A stretch of DNA of 64,000 nucleotides from Brugia malayi (taxonomy: Eukaryota; Nematoda; Chromadorea; Rhabditida; Onchocercidae). The notes under the pieces were generated by a model, which ran no database searches, was not told where the DNA came from, and saw nothing but the letters and a program-made list of their open reading frames with translations. The stretch spans positions 12,382,696 to 12,446,695 of the forward strand of contig NW_025062477.1 of the NCBI RefSeq assembly GCF_000002995.4, written 5' to 3'. Below, piece after piece: positions 18,406-29,800 of the stretch (position 1 is the first letter of the stretch; every line of letters starts with the position of its first letter). A program made the position numbers and the translations under genes.

Positions 18406-20510
18406 CATATTTTAATTCTCGATATAACATTTCTCAATTTCTAAAAATTAATTTTCTTTTTTCCTCTCTTCATATTTTCAATTTGGTAATGCTGTTGAAG
18501 ATTGGAGTAATTTTGTTCACAATATTTCATTTCATTTCATTTTATTTTATTTTCTAAGCTTTAATTTTTAGATATAAAATTTTTTTATTAAATTGTAATA
18601 AAATTTCATTCTTTATTGTTGCAAAGCAAAAAAAAAAAAAAAAAGAGAAAATATAAAGAAATGAAGTTGAATGTTTTGTGTAAAAAGTTTTTGCTCATCT
18701 ATTAAATTTTTTTTTAAAGAATTTAATTTTAAATGGAAATTTTATAAATTTCAATTTTATTAGATAAAATTTTGGTAACTGATGGAAAACCTTCAAAACT
18801 TTCTTTAATAGAAACACTACATCTAAAATTGAATACAATACAGTCATATAAATTTAAAGTAAAATTTCAAAAAAAAAAAAAAAAGAGAAATTGGTAATAT
18901 GAAGAATTAATGAATCATTTTTATTTATTTATTTATTATTATTATTTTTATTTTTTTAAAAAGTTTCAAATGTCATCGTGCGATGATCAATTAATTAAGT
19001 CATATTATTATTGATTTATTTGTCAACAAATTCAATCAATAGTTTATTTAACCATTTATTACACAACAAAACTATCATTTCAATTATATCGAACATTTCC
19101 AGAAAAAAAAAAAAAACTTTTTTATTTATTCTTTTATATTTAGCATAGTGAATTTTTTGAAATAGCAAAAAAAAGAAAAAAATCTGAATTGAAATTGCTT
19201 ATTTCCGAAGCCTTTGTTAAAATTTCATCAGAAAATTCAATTTCTTAATGAAGTAATTATTATTAATAAGCAGAAATATTTTCAATGCTTATTTTTACTT
19301 TTACTTTTAGTTCGTTTTTTTTTTTTTTTTTTTTTTATTTCTTGCAAATATTCAAACGAATAATTGTATTTTATGCTACTTCTTTCCTACTGAAATCTAA
19401 TAGTGATTACTCGGGTAGCTTTCAAATTGCTGCGAAATCTTAATTTAATCCATAATTTTTGAAGCCAATCTTTTATTTTAAAAATTAGTGCTCCTCTCTT
19501 TACCTAATTTCTCTTTTTCTATATATATTGCTTTTAAAAAAATTAAAAAATCTATTTTGATTCTTTTCGTATTAAAAGATGAAACAAATTAATTATTCCA
19601 TTATTTTTTATTATTATTATATTTATTATTATTATTATTACTATTGTTGCTATTATTATCGTTATCATTACTATTATCATTTACTGTTGCTAATTATTTT
19701 TATTATTATAATTATTATTATCATTATATATTACTGATAAATTATGATAATTATTATTATTATTATTATTTAGTATTGAAAATGATAGAATTTTATGGAA
19801 AAGGAAGAAGTAATTGTAATATTTTGATTGAAATATAATACTTATCAAAATTATTCATATTTTAAAGATTTGAAATTGCAATTTTGAAATTTATGCTAAT
19901 ATTAAATTTTAATATTATTGTTGTATTTACATTTATTACATTCATTACTTTTACAGTTTCTATTTATCATGCAATAACGAAACATTATTTATAGCATAGC
20001 GTTGTAATCTATCATTCATTTCCTATTTACTTTTCCAATCTCAAATAATCATTCTAATATTTTCTTCTTCAATTATTATCTAAATTTCGCTTAAATTTCA
20101 AATTTTAAGTTTCAAATATTTTCAAAGTTTTGAAAATATGTTATATTGTGTTTAAGTTAAAAAAAATTTTTTTTTTAAGTTAACTTAAAATGCAAATGCT
20201 TAAAATTTGAAAAAAAGAAATCCTTTGGTTTAAATATTTATTAAATGTTATTGCATATTTATACTTTTTCCATCTTTTTTTTTTTTTACTTTTTTTAATG
20301 ACTATCAATTATTAATTTTTAAAATTAATTCATTTGCATAATGTAATAAATTAATTTAGATCTAAGTTTTCTCAAATGAAATTAATATTTCGATAATTCT
20401 ATACATAATACAATTGAATCATTGCTAGTTTAAAATTTTGATTTATAAATTTTTTTAAGCAACTATTGTACATTCTTTAATTTAAAAATTTTTAATTTGT
20501 AAATTTTGTT
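18406..20510. other. Intergenic upstream region of the MARVEL-like gene
   Basis: AT-rich, including TTATTA-type simple repeats at about 19600-19770 and long homopolymers. The promoter of the plus-strand gene should lie at its right end, but no defined element is visible. Confidence 0.45.
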
Positions 20511-20522
20511 TAGAAAGCAACT
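20505..20522 (+). promoter_or_regulatory. Acceptor-like site and 9-nt leader of the MARVEL-like gene
   Basis: TTTTGTTTAG ends at 20513, only nine bases before the start codon at 20523. A leader this short strongly suggests spliced-leader addition. It also supports the chosen start. Confidence 0.5.
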
Positions 20523-22601
20523 ATGGCATCAACACGACACGAAATTTATACACGTGCGCAATCAGCTGATGATACAATAGCGCCAACAAATGCTAAAACA
20601 GATAATGAGAATTTACAAAATCGTGAATATTACTTTGGTCGTGGTGATTTGAATGAACTTTATTGCTGTCAAATGGCTGGTGTTTTACGAATTCTTGAAA
20701 TTGTATATATTTTGTTTTTTATTATTCATTTTTTAATAAATTGTTGTACAAATAGAATAGAAAAAAAAAAAAAAAAACAATTTAAATTGTTCAAATAAGT
20801 TTCAAATTTCTTTTTAAAATCATATATTCTCATATAAAATGGCAGCAAATAAATCATAATTACAATAATTGTTTCAAATTTTTTTTTTTCTTCTTAGATC
20901 AAAAAAAAAAAATTTTTTTTTTTTAATTTTTTAGGATTAAATATTCCAATCAAAATTATACAAAATAAATCTTAATTGCAATAAAATGAAAATTTTAAAT
21001 GAATATTTGCATTTTTTACAGACCATAGGCTTATTAATTGTATCATCAATTGTATCAGTATATGGCCCAGGACCATTTAAAGGAATTCTTTTTGGCCAAA
21101 CATTTTTACTTATCTTTGCTGGCATTGCTGTTTGTTTTTCATTCATTTTTCTTGTCGTTTTTCTCTTCCAACTGCATCTAACACATCTTGATTTTTGGCC
21201 ATGGAAAATTTCTGTAAGTTTTTTGGCTGATTATAAATTTAAAAAAAAAAAATTAAAATTTTTGTAATAAGAAAAAAAAAAAACAATTACATAAATTTTA
21301 TTGCAATTATTAAAAATCATGCAATATTTGTAATTTTATTTTGTAAAAACAAAATAAAAATTCTTTATTTTAAATAAAATTTGAAATCGTAGCTCAATCT
21401 AACATTGCTTAACTTGGCCTAGAAAGCTTAACTTAAAATTTAGTTTTGCTTAATATAAACTTATATTACTTGGCTCGTTTTCATTTTAACTCATTAATTG
21501 TAATAATAAGTAGCAAAAAATTTTTTTTTTTTCTTTTAATATTTGTCAATGTAAACTTTTTTTTCAAATGCTAAAAAATACTGTGCTTTTTCATTTATTC
21601 ATTAATTAAAAAATTAATAGTAATAAATAAAATATCAAAAAAAAAATGAATAAAAATATTTTTATTTCTTTTTTTCTTTTTTCTCTTTATTTTAATTTTT
21701 AGACTTTTGAAAAGTTTTTTCAAAAAAATAAATAAATAAAATATATTTACTCTTCTTTTTTCTTTTTATTTTCTTGCTTTTTTTTCAAAAAAAAAAAATT
21801 TAAATTAATTATAATTTTTTATTAAAGGATTTTATGTTCTCGATGACAGCCTGTCCATCGTATATTATTTTGGGCTTTATCGAAGCATATTATTCAACAG
21901 GTGCATGGTCAAATAATTGTAATGATATTGGCTCAGATGGTATCATTCATAATCATTGTCGTACAATTTTTGAATGGGTTTTTGCATCGGTAATTATTTA
22001 TATTTTTTTTTTATCAAAAAAAAAAAAAAATTAAATTTAAATTTTTTATTTATTAATAAAGAAAAGATAAAAATTTTTTAAATTTACTTTAACAATTTAG
22101 CAAATAAAACAATTTTGTGTTTGTTTGTGTTTTTTTCTTTTTTTTTTTTTTGTAAATCGTTCAAAAAAAAAAAAAAGAAAAAACCATAAAAAGTTTGGTA
22201 TTTGTTTTAGGAAAAATTAAATTAAAATTTTTTTTAATTAATTAATAAAGAAAAGGAAAAATTTTTTAAATTTACTTTGGTAATTTAATAAATAAAACAA
22301 TTTTGCTTTTTTTTTGTGTCAATCATTCGGAAAAAAAAAATTAGTTTTTTGTTTAAAAAAACATGAAAAGTATTAAAATGTAATGCGAATTTAACAAAAA
22401 GATTTTTTTTGTTTAGAAAAATCATTGATAGGAAAAAAATAAAACGAAGGAAATAATTTTAATGAATAATTAAAATTAATATAAAATATTTTTTTTGTGC
22501 TGAAATTGTTTTTTTTTTTTTTTTTTCAGCTTCTTTCATTTCTCAATGGATTTTTATATGGAATAAGTGCATTCTTGACACGTCGTAATCAATATAATTG
22601 A
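20523..22601 (+). CDS. Four-transmembrane MARVEL-domain-like protein
   Basis: Four exons: 20523-20702, 21022-21213, 21828-21989, 22530-22601. All junctions are phase 0 and give 201 aa. Donors are ATT|GTATAT, TCT|GTAAGT and TCG|GTAATT; acceptors are TTTACAG, ATTAAAG and TTTTCAG. Residues 1-50 are polar. Four hydrophobic segments follow at about 52-75, 84-110, 126-147 and 173-194, with a short basic tail (TRRNQYN). The first segment begins MAGVLRILEITIGLL, the loop after it has YGPGPFKG, and the second loop has two cysteines (C155, C168). This layout matches MARVEL-family tetraspan proteins (CKLF/MAL-like), which work in membrane apposition and vesicle traffic. The family assignment rests on topology and the first helix, not on a database match, and no substrate or partner can be named. 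Exons are flanked by long poly-T/A tracts. Confidence 0.85.
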
Positions 22602-22671
22602 CTTATTGATTTATTGATTGATTGATTTGTCAATTGCATCGTCAAATTGAAAGAAAAAAAAAACAAAACAA

Positions 22672-22690
22672 AATAAAATAAAATAGAAAT
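22672..22690 (+). terminator. Candidate polyadenylation signals of the MARVEL-like gene
   Basis: Overlapping AATAAA hexamers occur about 70-85 bases after the stop codon. The spacing is right for a nematode 3' UTR, but A-rich sequence makes chance matches common. Confidence 0.35.
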
Positions 22691-22799
22691 GTTGGATTTA
22701 TTGCAAAAAGAAGAAAAATGATAAAATGAAGAGGAAGTGGAACTTTATTTCTGTTTATTATTGTTATAAAAATTATTTAAGACCTAAAATCGGATCAAA

Positions 22800-22824
22800 T
22801 CAGGTCAGGTCAGATTAAAGGTCA
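22800..22824 (+). promoter_or_regulatory. Cluster of AGGTCA half-sites
   Basis: AGGTCAGGTCAGATTAAAGGTCA contains two AGGTCA hexamers six bases apart and an overlapping AGGTC. These are nuclear-receptor half-sites by sequence only. They lie about 200 bp downstream of the MARVEL-like stop. Confidence 0.3.
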
Positions 22825-22915
22825 ACTAATGTCATCTAATAATATCATTGGAACATTTTGGAATGCTCATAAGAAATTATCATTATACATTTGTATTATT
22901 TCACCGGAAATCTCA

Positions 22916-22927
22916 TCTCTCTCCCTT

Positions 22928-22963
<36 letters not shown>

Positions 22964-22968
22964 TCATC
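22916..22968. repeat. (CT)n microsatellite
   Basis: CT dinucleotide tract with CC and TC interruptions. The Leu/Ser-rich peptide that can be read here is an artefact. Confidence 0.85.
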
Positions 22969-25673
22969 CATTTGTCTTTCCTTCTCTCTAAAATTAAGAA
23001 AAAATAATTATTTAATCAATTCTGATTACAATCTTTGATATTTCATACATTATTTAAAATATTATTTAACTTTTATCTTGCACTGTTCTCAAATTTCGTA
23101 AACATTTCCGTAGCAAACGGAGAAGTTTCCGGAAATTGTGTTAATTTAATTATTTATTTAGATTATCGATTTAAAATTATGCTTAAATTCATGTGTTAAT
23201 CGGTGATCTATCAATTTATATCATAAGATTGATAATAAATGATATGAATTCCACGTATTTCCACGTGAACAGCGTAACCTTTAAATGCCCACTTTTTTTT
23301 TTCTTTAAATTCCATTTCCTATCATAGTTGTATTTAATTATTTGTGCAAAAATTTCAAAATAGGAGAAAGAGAAAATTCTAAATTATACTTTTTTTTTTT
23401 TTGTTTTGCTAAATTATAAAAAATTAATTAAATTTTGACTATTTACTAATTGCTTAATTTCAAATTAAATTTTTTTTTAATTATATCTCTGCAAATATAT
23501 TTATGTACAGTTCATGTATATTTAATATTATTAGTAAAGCTACAATTCCTTAATTAGTAAATATTCAAAATTTTGATCTTTGATTCATCAATGCTTTCTT
23601 TCTTTTTTTTTTTTCTTTAAGCATTAACACTTTTAATAATTTAATTAGTTTGGAATTATTTAGTTCTGATAGTTCTGATATTTAGTTTGGAATCACAGTT
23701 CTGATACTTAGTTTGGAATCATTTTAGGTTATTTTGAAATTTAATAATTTAATTAATTTGAAGCAGTTCAGTTAATTTAAATACAATTTAATAATTTAAT
23801 TAATTTAAAATTGTTTAATTAATTTAAATAAAATACATATGCTTCTTTCAAATAGTGATATACATACATATATAAAATATATTTTACAAACAATTAATCA
23901 ATCACTTAAAAACTTATGTAATAATTGAAAAATTATTATCGATTGATCATAATATTAAATAGCATTAACTGATCGATCATTTTATTTCTATCTTACTAAT
24001 ATATATTTATTCTATATACTTTATTATTTATTCTATTTACTATACTTTATTTTTGGTTTTTTCTTATTTTTTTAACACTTTCTTTTGTCGTTTTTTGGGT
24101 AGGGGAAAATTTTGCTTAACATTTTATTTAAATTTGAAATTCCAATAACAAGCACCATTGATACCTCGGTTCCAATTAGTTACCTTTTTGTTTCACTGAC
24201 ATTTAGCAAGCTACCTTTAATATTTCAGCTTTTTTTTTAAATTATATTTACATTTATTAAACTGCAAAATATCTTTTGTACCTCAATTTCAACTCTATAT
24301 TAACATTTTTTATTTATGTATACCAAATGATAATAAAGCATTTTACTTCCTTAAATACATTTATCATTTTTTCCTTTTTTTTTTTTTTGTTAATTACATA
24401 AGAACAGCACATTTACCTTCTTGAAAAAAAGGCACAAGAAATATACACATAAGCTAATAAATATTCAAATATAACTTAAATTTTTAAATTAGAAAGACTT
24501 ATTTGAAAAGAAAAGAAAGAAGAGAAAAAATTAGGGAAAAATTATTCAAATTTTAAATATTCACAAAATCTTTTTTTCCATTATGTATAACAAATATAAA
24601 ATTCAAAAAAAGAAAAAAATGACCGAAATTGATAAAAAATTAAATTTACACAAATAAATTTTTCTTTTTGCTTAAGCAAATTTTGCACAAAGTTTTATTT
24701 TCGTTTTTTCTTTTTGTTTTGTTTTCTTGTTTGTTTGTTTGTTTGTTTTTTTAAATTCACAATTAATGTAACTGTTATTCATTTATTATTTGCTATCATA
24801 TAAGAGAAATAAAAACAAATTATTCAATGCTATCCTCGTTTCTCGTCTTCTTCTTTCTTTTTTCACTTTTCAAGAATATATCATTAATTAATTAATTAAT
24901 TAATCGCTAATAATTCACAAAAATCAAAACAATAAATTATCATATTCACTAGTAAACAAATATAGCATAGAATTACAGGCAAAATAAGTGATTTCCAAAA
25001 TGTTTATAATAAACAAAAAAAAAAAAAAGAAAAGGTTTACAATATTAACAAAAAAAAAAACAAAAAATAATAGTATTAATTGTAATGAAAAGGCATAACT
25101 CCATAAAACAACAAAAAATTTTCTATTTTCTTAAAAAAAATTCTAACAAATTTAAATAGTTGTTCAGTTAAAAAAACGAGAGAAGAAAAGAATCTAATTT
25201 TTTAAAAAATTATTCTATCATATTTGATTAAGAATTTTTCTATTTATAATACAAATAAATTATAGAACAAAAAAAAAAAGTGATATTAATTAATTAATTT
25301 CATTATTTTTTTTCCTCTCCAATTTAAAAGGAATTTAAAAAAAAAATTTATTATATGAGTTATGATCTTATCATAGAATTATCATTTCTCAAAAATAATT
25401 TGATTAGATTGAATTAATTACCCGATTATACAATAATTGAGCTAATACTTTTTTGCCACATACAGTATTTAACGTACATCACGCATAATAACGTCATGAA
25501 AAATCACGTAAAATGGTAAGCGTTAATAATATTATTAACAACAATAATAATAATAATTAATAATTAAAAGTAATAATAAATTTAATTAATGAGTGAAAAT
25601 TTGAAAAGTTTTGAAGAAAAAAATTGTTCAATAAGTGACTTATAGCCATTGAAAATGAAATAAAAGAAGCAAG

Positions 25674-25727
<54 letters not shown>

Positions 25728-26190
25728 TATTATAGAATTACTCTGATATTATTACTTAAATTGTTTCTTATATTATGTAAAACATCATTTTTATTTATTT
25801 CTTTGTAACTCATAAATGTGCTGAATTAATTAACATAATAAAATAAATTATTATAATTTAGCTTTTTTTTTTCTGAAAAAAAAATTCATGGATTAAAATA
25901 TTCTTAAAACTCGAAGAAAAAAGAGAACAGTAATCTGTTTTCATTTTCATCCAATTATTTACAAAAGAAAGGTAAACATAAAATTTAATCCGAAAGAAAC
26001 AAGAAACAAAATAATTATGAAAAGAAAACAATTAATTTGCTTAATTATAGACTGTTAATGTCGTTGTAATACAGAAATAATAAAATTGTAAAAAAAATGA
26101 CAAAATAAAATAAAAAATAACATTAGATATTACTGACTTAAAAAAAACAAAAAAAAAAAAAGACACAAACACTTATCGTTGAATTAAAAA
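22969..26190. other. Intergenic region between two converging genes
   Basis: AT-rich sequence with no supported exon. It includes a (TAA)n microsatellite at 25674-25727 and a short TTAA-type palindromic run at 24886-24903. Confidence 0.5.
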
Positions 26191-26198
26191 TCACTGCG

Positions 26199-26538
26199 AG
26201 GTCAAAGTTCAATATTATGTTTTGACTTCGAAAGAAAAAAAAAAAACAATAAATTTGTCATTAAATTAAAAACCACCACGAAGTCAAAGTTCAACTTCTG
26301 TTTAGAATTAAAAAAAAAAAAAAAACAATAACATCTATCACTGGATTAAAAATCACTACGAGGTCAAAGTTCAACATTGTGTTTTTGATTTTAAAAGAAA
26401 AAAAGTAATAAGGTTATCATTAAATTAAAAATCATCACAAAGTCAAAGTTTAACTTCTATTTTGAATTAAAAACAAAAAAAAAAAACACTCAATGACATC
26501 TATCACTGAATTAAAAATCACTACGAGGTCAAAGTTTA
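26199..26538 (+). repeat. Five-copy repeat (about 80 bp) carrying a DR1-like nuclear-receptor motif
   Basis: Cores are at 26199-26211 (AGGTCAAAGTTCA), 26281-26293 (AAGTCAAAGTTCA), 26361-26373 (AGGTCAAAGTTCA), 26440-26452 (AAGTCAAAGTTTA) and 26526-26538 (AGGTCAAAGTTTA). Two forms alternate, so the real unit is a dimer of about 160 bp. Each core is two AGGTCA-like half-sites one base apart, the DR1 layout used by HNF4/RXR-type receptors. The array lies 280-620 bp past the UNC-13 stop. Binding is inference. Confidence 0.65.
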
Positions 26539-26692
26539 ACAACCTATTTTGATACAATAAATAATATCAGAGTAATTCAATGATATAAACATTTAATTGT
26601 GATTTCATTTTTTTCCTCTTTCCCTTTTCTCTTTTCTTTCCTTTTTTTTCTTTTAAACAAAAATACTTATAAAATTAATTTAATTTTTTACT

Positions 26693-26698
26693 TTTATT
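26693..26698 (-). terminator. Candidate polyadenylation signal of unc-13
   Basis: AATAAA on the minus strand, about 120 bases after the stop codon. It is plausible but not unique in such AT-rich sequence. Confidence 0.35.
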
Positions 26699-26817
26699 CG
26701 TTTCTTTCTTTTTCTTCTTTCATTCTTTTTTTTTCTTTTTGAATAGTAAATATGCATAAATTATTTTAAAACAAAACAAAACAAAAAGTGAAATACTGTT
26801 GATTTTCATAATATTCA

Positions 26818-29800
26818 TTAACTAACTCGATTTGCAGCTAATTGTTGATTACTCATTGATGCTGCGATTGTTGACTCAGTCTCATATCGACACTCTGATT
26901 TTAAACGTACAAATTCTCGAGCTACCTCATCGGTTTGTCGTTGACTTAATATCCTAGAGAATTATACGAAAATTTAATCAATTGCTTCATTTTTCCTTGA
27001 AATTTTAATAAAATTCGTTTATCACAATAAAGAATAATAGTCATAATAATTAGTAATAATAAATGACAATCAAAATTTTACATAAATTCGAGAAATTATA
27101 TAAGGAATAACTGAATTATTCATATAATATTATAATGAAATTAAAAAACAAAAAAATCATCAACTTACATATATATAATTTAAGATTTTATGTTATTATT
27201 ATTATTATCATTATTATTTATTGTTATTATTATCAGTATTATTATTTATTATTATCTTTATTTATCTTTTTATTTTTTATTTATTATTATTGTTATTATT
27301 ATTTATTTTCTCTTACTGGTCATTATTACTATTATTGTTATTATTATTGATATTACTATTATTTATCTATTATTATTGCTATTATTGTTATTATTTATCA
27401 TTATTATTGTTATTAGTGATCGTTGAGTAATAAAAGATTTTTATTAAAGACTGAAAATTACCATACCTAAGTAAGATGAGGCCAGTTTCATCGATATGAA
27501 AACGTCGGCCAAGTTGTACCCAACAAGCGCAACTTCCTTGCTCAATCATATTGGCTAACTGTAATACTCCAACTCCAACAATTCGATCTTCACGTGCAAA
27601 ACAGTAATCCTTCACTTGGAACATCAGTTCACAATGTTCTGGCTCACCTTCGTTACCAAGAAAACTGTAAGAGTAATCAGTACTGATAAGAAAAGATAAG
27701 ATTGATATGGTATGAAATATTTATATCACACATATTGTGATTATATATTATCATATCAATGCATAAAATAGATTCATGCATATAAAATCAATGATATATA
27801 TTTAGATAAGAAAGATTATGAGAAGACGACGTTTAACTTTAGTGATAAAATTCATATTTAGAAAACTGATATCATATCATATCATATCAATGAATCAATA
27901 TATCATATTCATTTTCTCTTTTTTCTTTTTAGTTTAAAATTTCAAAACAATAATATTTCTCTGTTGTTTATCATTTTATTTTATTTATTTATTTTTGTTT
28001 TTAATTCACTTACAAATGAAATGTTTCATTGAATTTTGGTGCCCAATTGCCACTTTTTGATTTCGTTGCCATTTTGCGCTTTTTATCAGCCAAATGTGGC
28101 CCAACTAAATGCACTTCAACAAATGGCTTAAATGTACTTACTGTTTGCCATCGTAGATCATTTGCTGCCAATACTGTAAAAAAGAAATATTTTTTTCTTT
28201 TCTTAATTTTTTTTTTTTTTTCTCGAAATTCTTTTGAAATTCTCATCTGAAAATTCTTCCTCATTAGTTTAATTAGGAATGAGAACTCTTGAGATACTTT
28301 TAGATAGTATAATTAAGAGATTAATTAATTAATTAGGAATGAGAACTCTTGAGATACTTTTAGATAGTATAATTAAGAGATTTAAAAAGAATAAAATTTA
28401 TGAAAAAAATAATCTTTAAAAATTAAATAAATGAAACATTCTTATACAATAAATAAGCTTTAATCTATGATTTTATCAAAATTAAATGAAGAAAAAATTC
28501 TTTGCACCTCTTAAAAAATAATAAATACTTAATTAAATGAAAATACATTTTTTTTTTTTTGATTGTTTTTTTGAAATTTTATTCAAATTTGTCATCATAA
28601 ATTTTAAAGAAAATTCTTTCGTATTGAATTAATATTGAATTAGTTTATGTAAGTAAGATTAAACGCACAGGTAAGAAGCGTAGAAAAGACTTAAGTGCTC
28701 GGCAAATAACAAAATAAAATAATTAGTAAAGAAAAAAAAAGATAATGTTAGTGATGAAACAAACTTTTAACAGTAACTTTTTGTTCACCGGTTCCTGGAT
28801 GCGTGAACAGATCCACCTGAATACTTACTTCACCAACCGGTTGTTCTTGTGAAGGAAGATCTTAAAAATGGACAATTGAAAAAATTTTCAAAACTTTGAT
28901 TAAATGTTTTAAAAAGTTCAATTAACAAAAAAAAAATATACAAATTCAAGTTGACTTTCAACAAATTTGAGTTGAATTTTAAATTTCGAAAATTGAGATT
29001 AAAATTTGGATTATAAAAGATTTGGGAATTTGAATTAAAATTAATCAATTAACGAATCAAATTCTCAATTTAAAGATGATAAAAAGGCAACGAATAAATA
29101 AACAACGAAAAAGAAACGAAACGAAAGTTTTAACGTAATGACACGTGAAATACGTTTACAAAAGTAAGAATATATGCTACCTTCAATTTTTCAATTCTGT
29201 AAAATATTAAAATAAATCAAATATTTTCGCTAAAGTTCATTTTCAGAGTGATTTATTGATTTACTGGTTTATGTCTGCGTGAAATTTTCAAAGTATTTAA
29301 TTTCATCGCACTGCTTTGGTTACCATCATTTATGTATAACAAAAAATTAATGAGTTAAAATTGTTGTTCAACTTAGATATTAATATTAAACTTTGATATC
29401 AACGGTAAACAAACAAAATGAAACAAAAACAAAAAAGTAAATGAACAAACATATGAAAAAGTAAACAGAAAAAATCAATAAACAAATGGAGAAAACGAAA
29501 AAATAAAAACAATTAAGCAAACAAATAAGCAAGCAAAAAAAGAAGCAAACAAACAAAAGACGTTACATAAACAAACAAATAAATGAGCATATAAACAACG
29601 AAATAAACATACAAGGAAAGAAATCGGCAGACAAACATGAACTGGGCAAATCGATAAACAGACAAATAAAACAAAGGAAAAAAGAAACAATAAACAAACA
29701 GAAAAATAAAAAAAATAAGGAAAGAAATAAAACTAATGAACAATTCGACAAGCAAACAAATAAATGTTCAAACGAAAAACAAATAAACAAACAAACGAAG

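Larger units (their letters stand above)
26818..28860 (-). other. unc-13: UNC-13 C2C domain and C-terminal tail (exons 24-27)
   Basis: Exon 24 starts the domain ([18 protein letters not shown]). Exon 25 has AANDLRWQT and [10 protein letters not shown] with a lysine-rich strand ([19 protein letters not shown]). Exon 26 has [15 protein letters not shown] and [19 protein letters not shown]. Exon 27 ends [16 protein letters not shown] plus a divergent tail finishing NRVS. The C2C of this family lacks the acidic calcium ligands, as here, and works as a membrane contact. Position in aa is about 1203-1398. Confidence 0.9.

Noticed and set aside
20937..21146. 69-aa minus frame over the MARVEL-like gene
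   Set aside because: Antisense shadow of exon 2, which has clear splice sites and phase on the plus strand.
27135..27430. Plus-strand Ile/Leu/Tyr-rich frames
   Set aside because: ATT simple repeat inside unc-13 intron 26.
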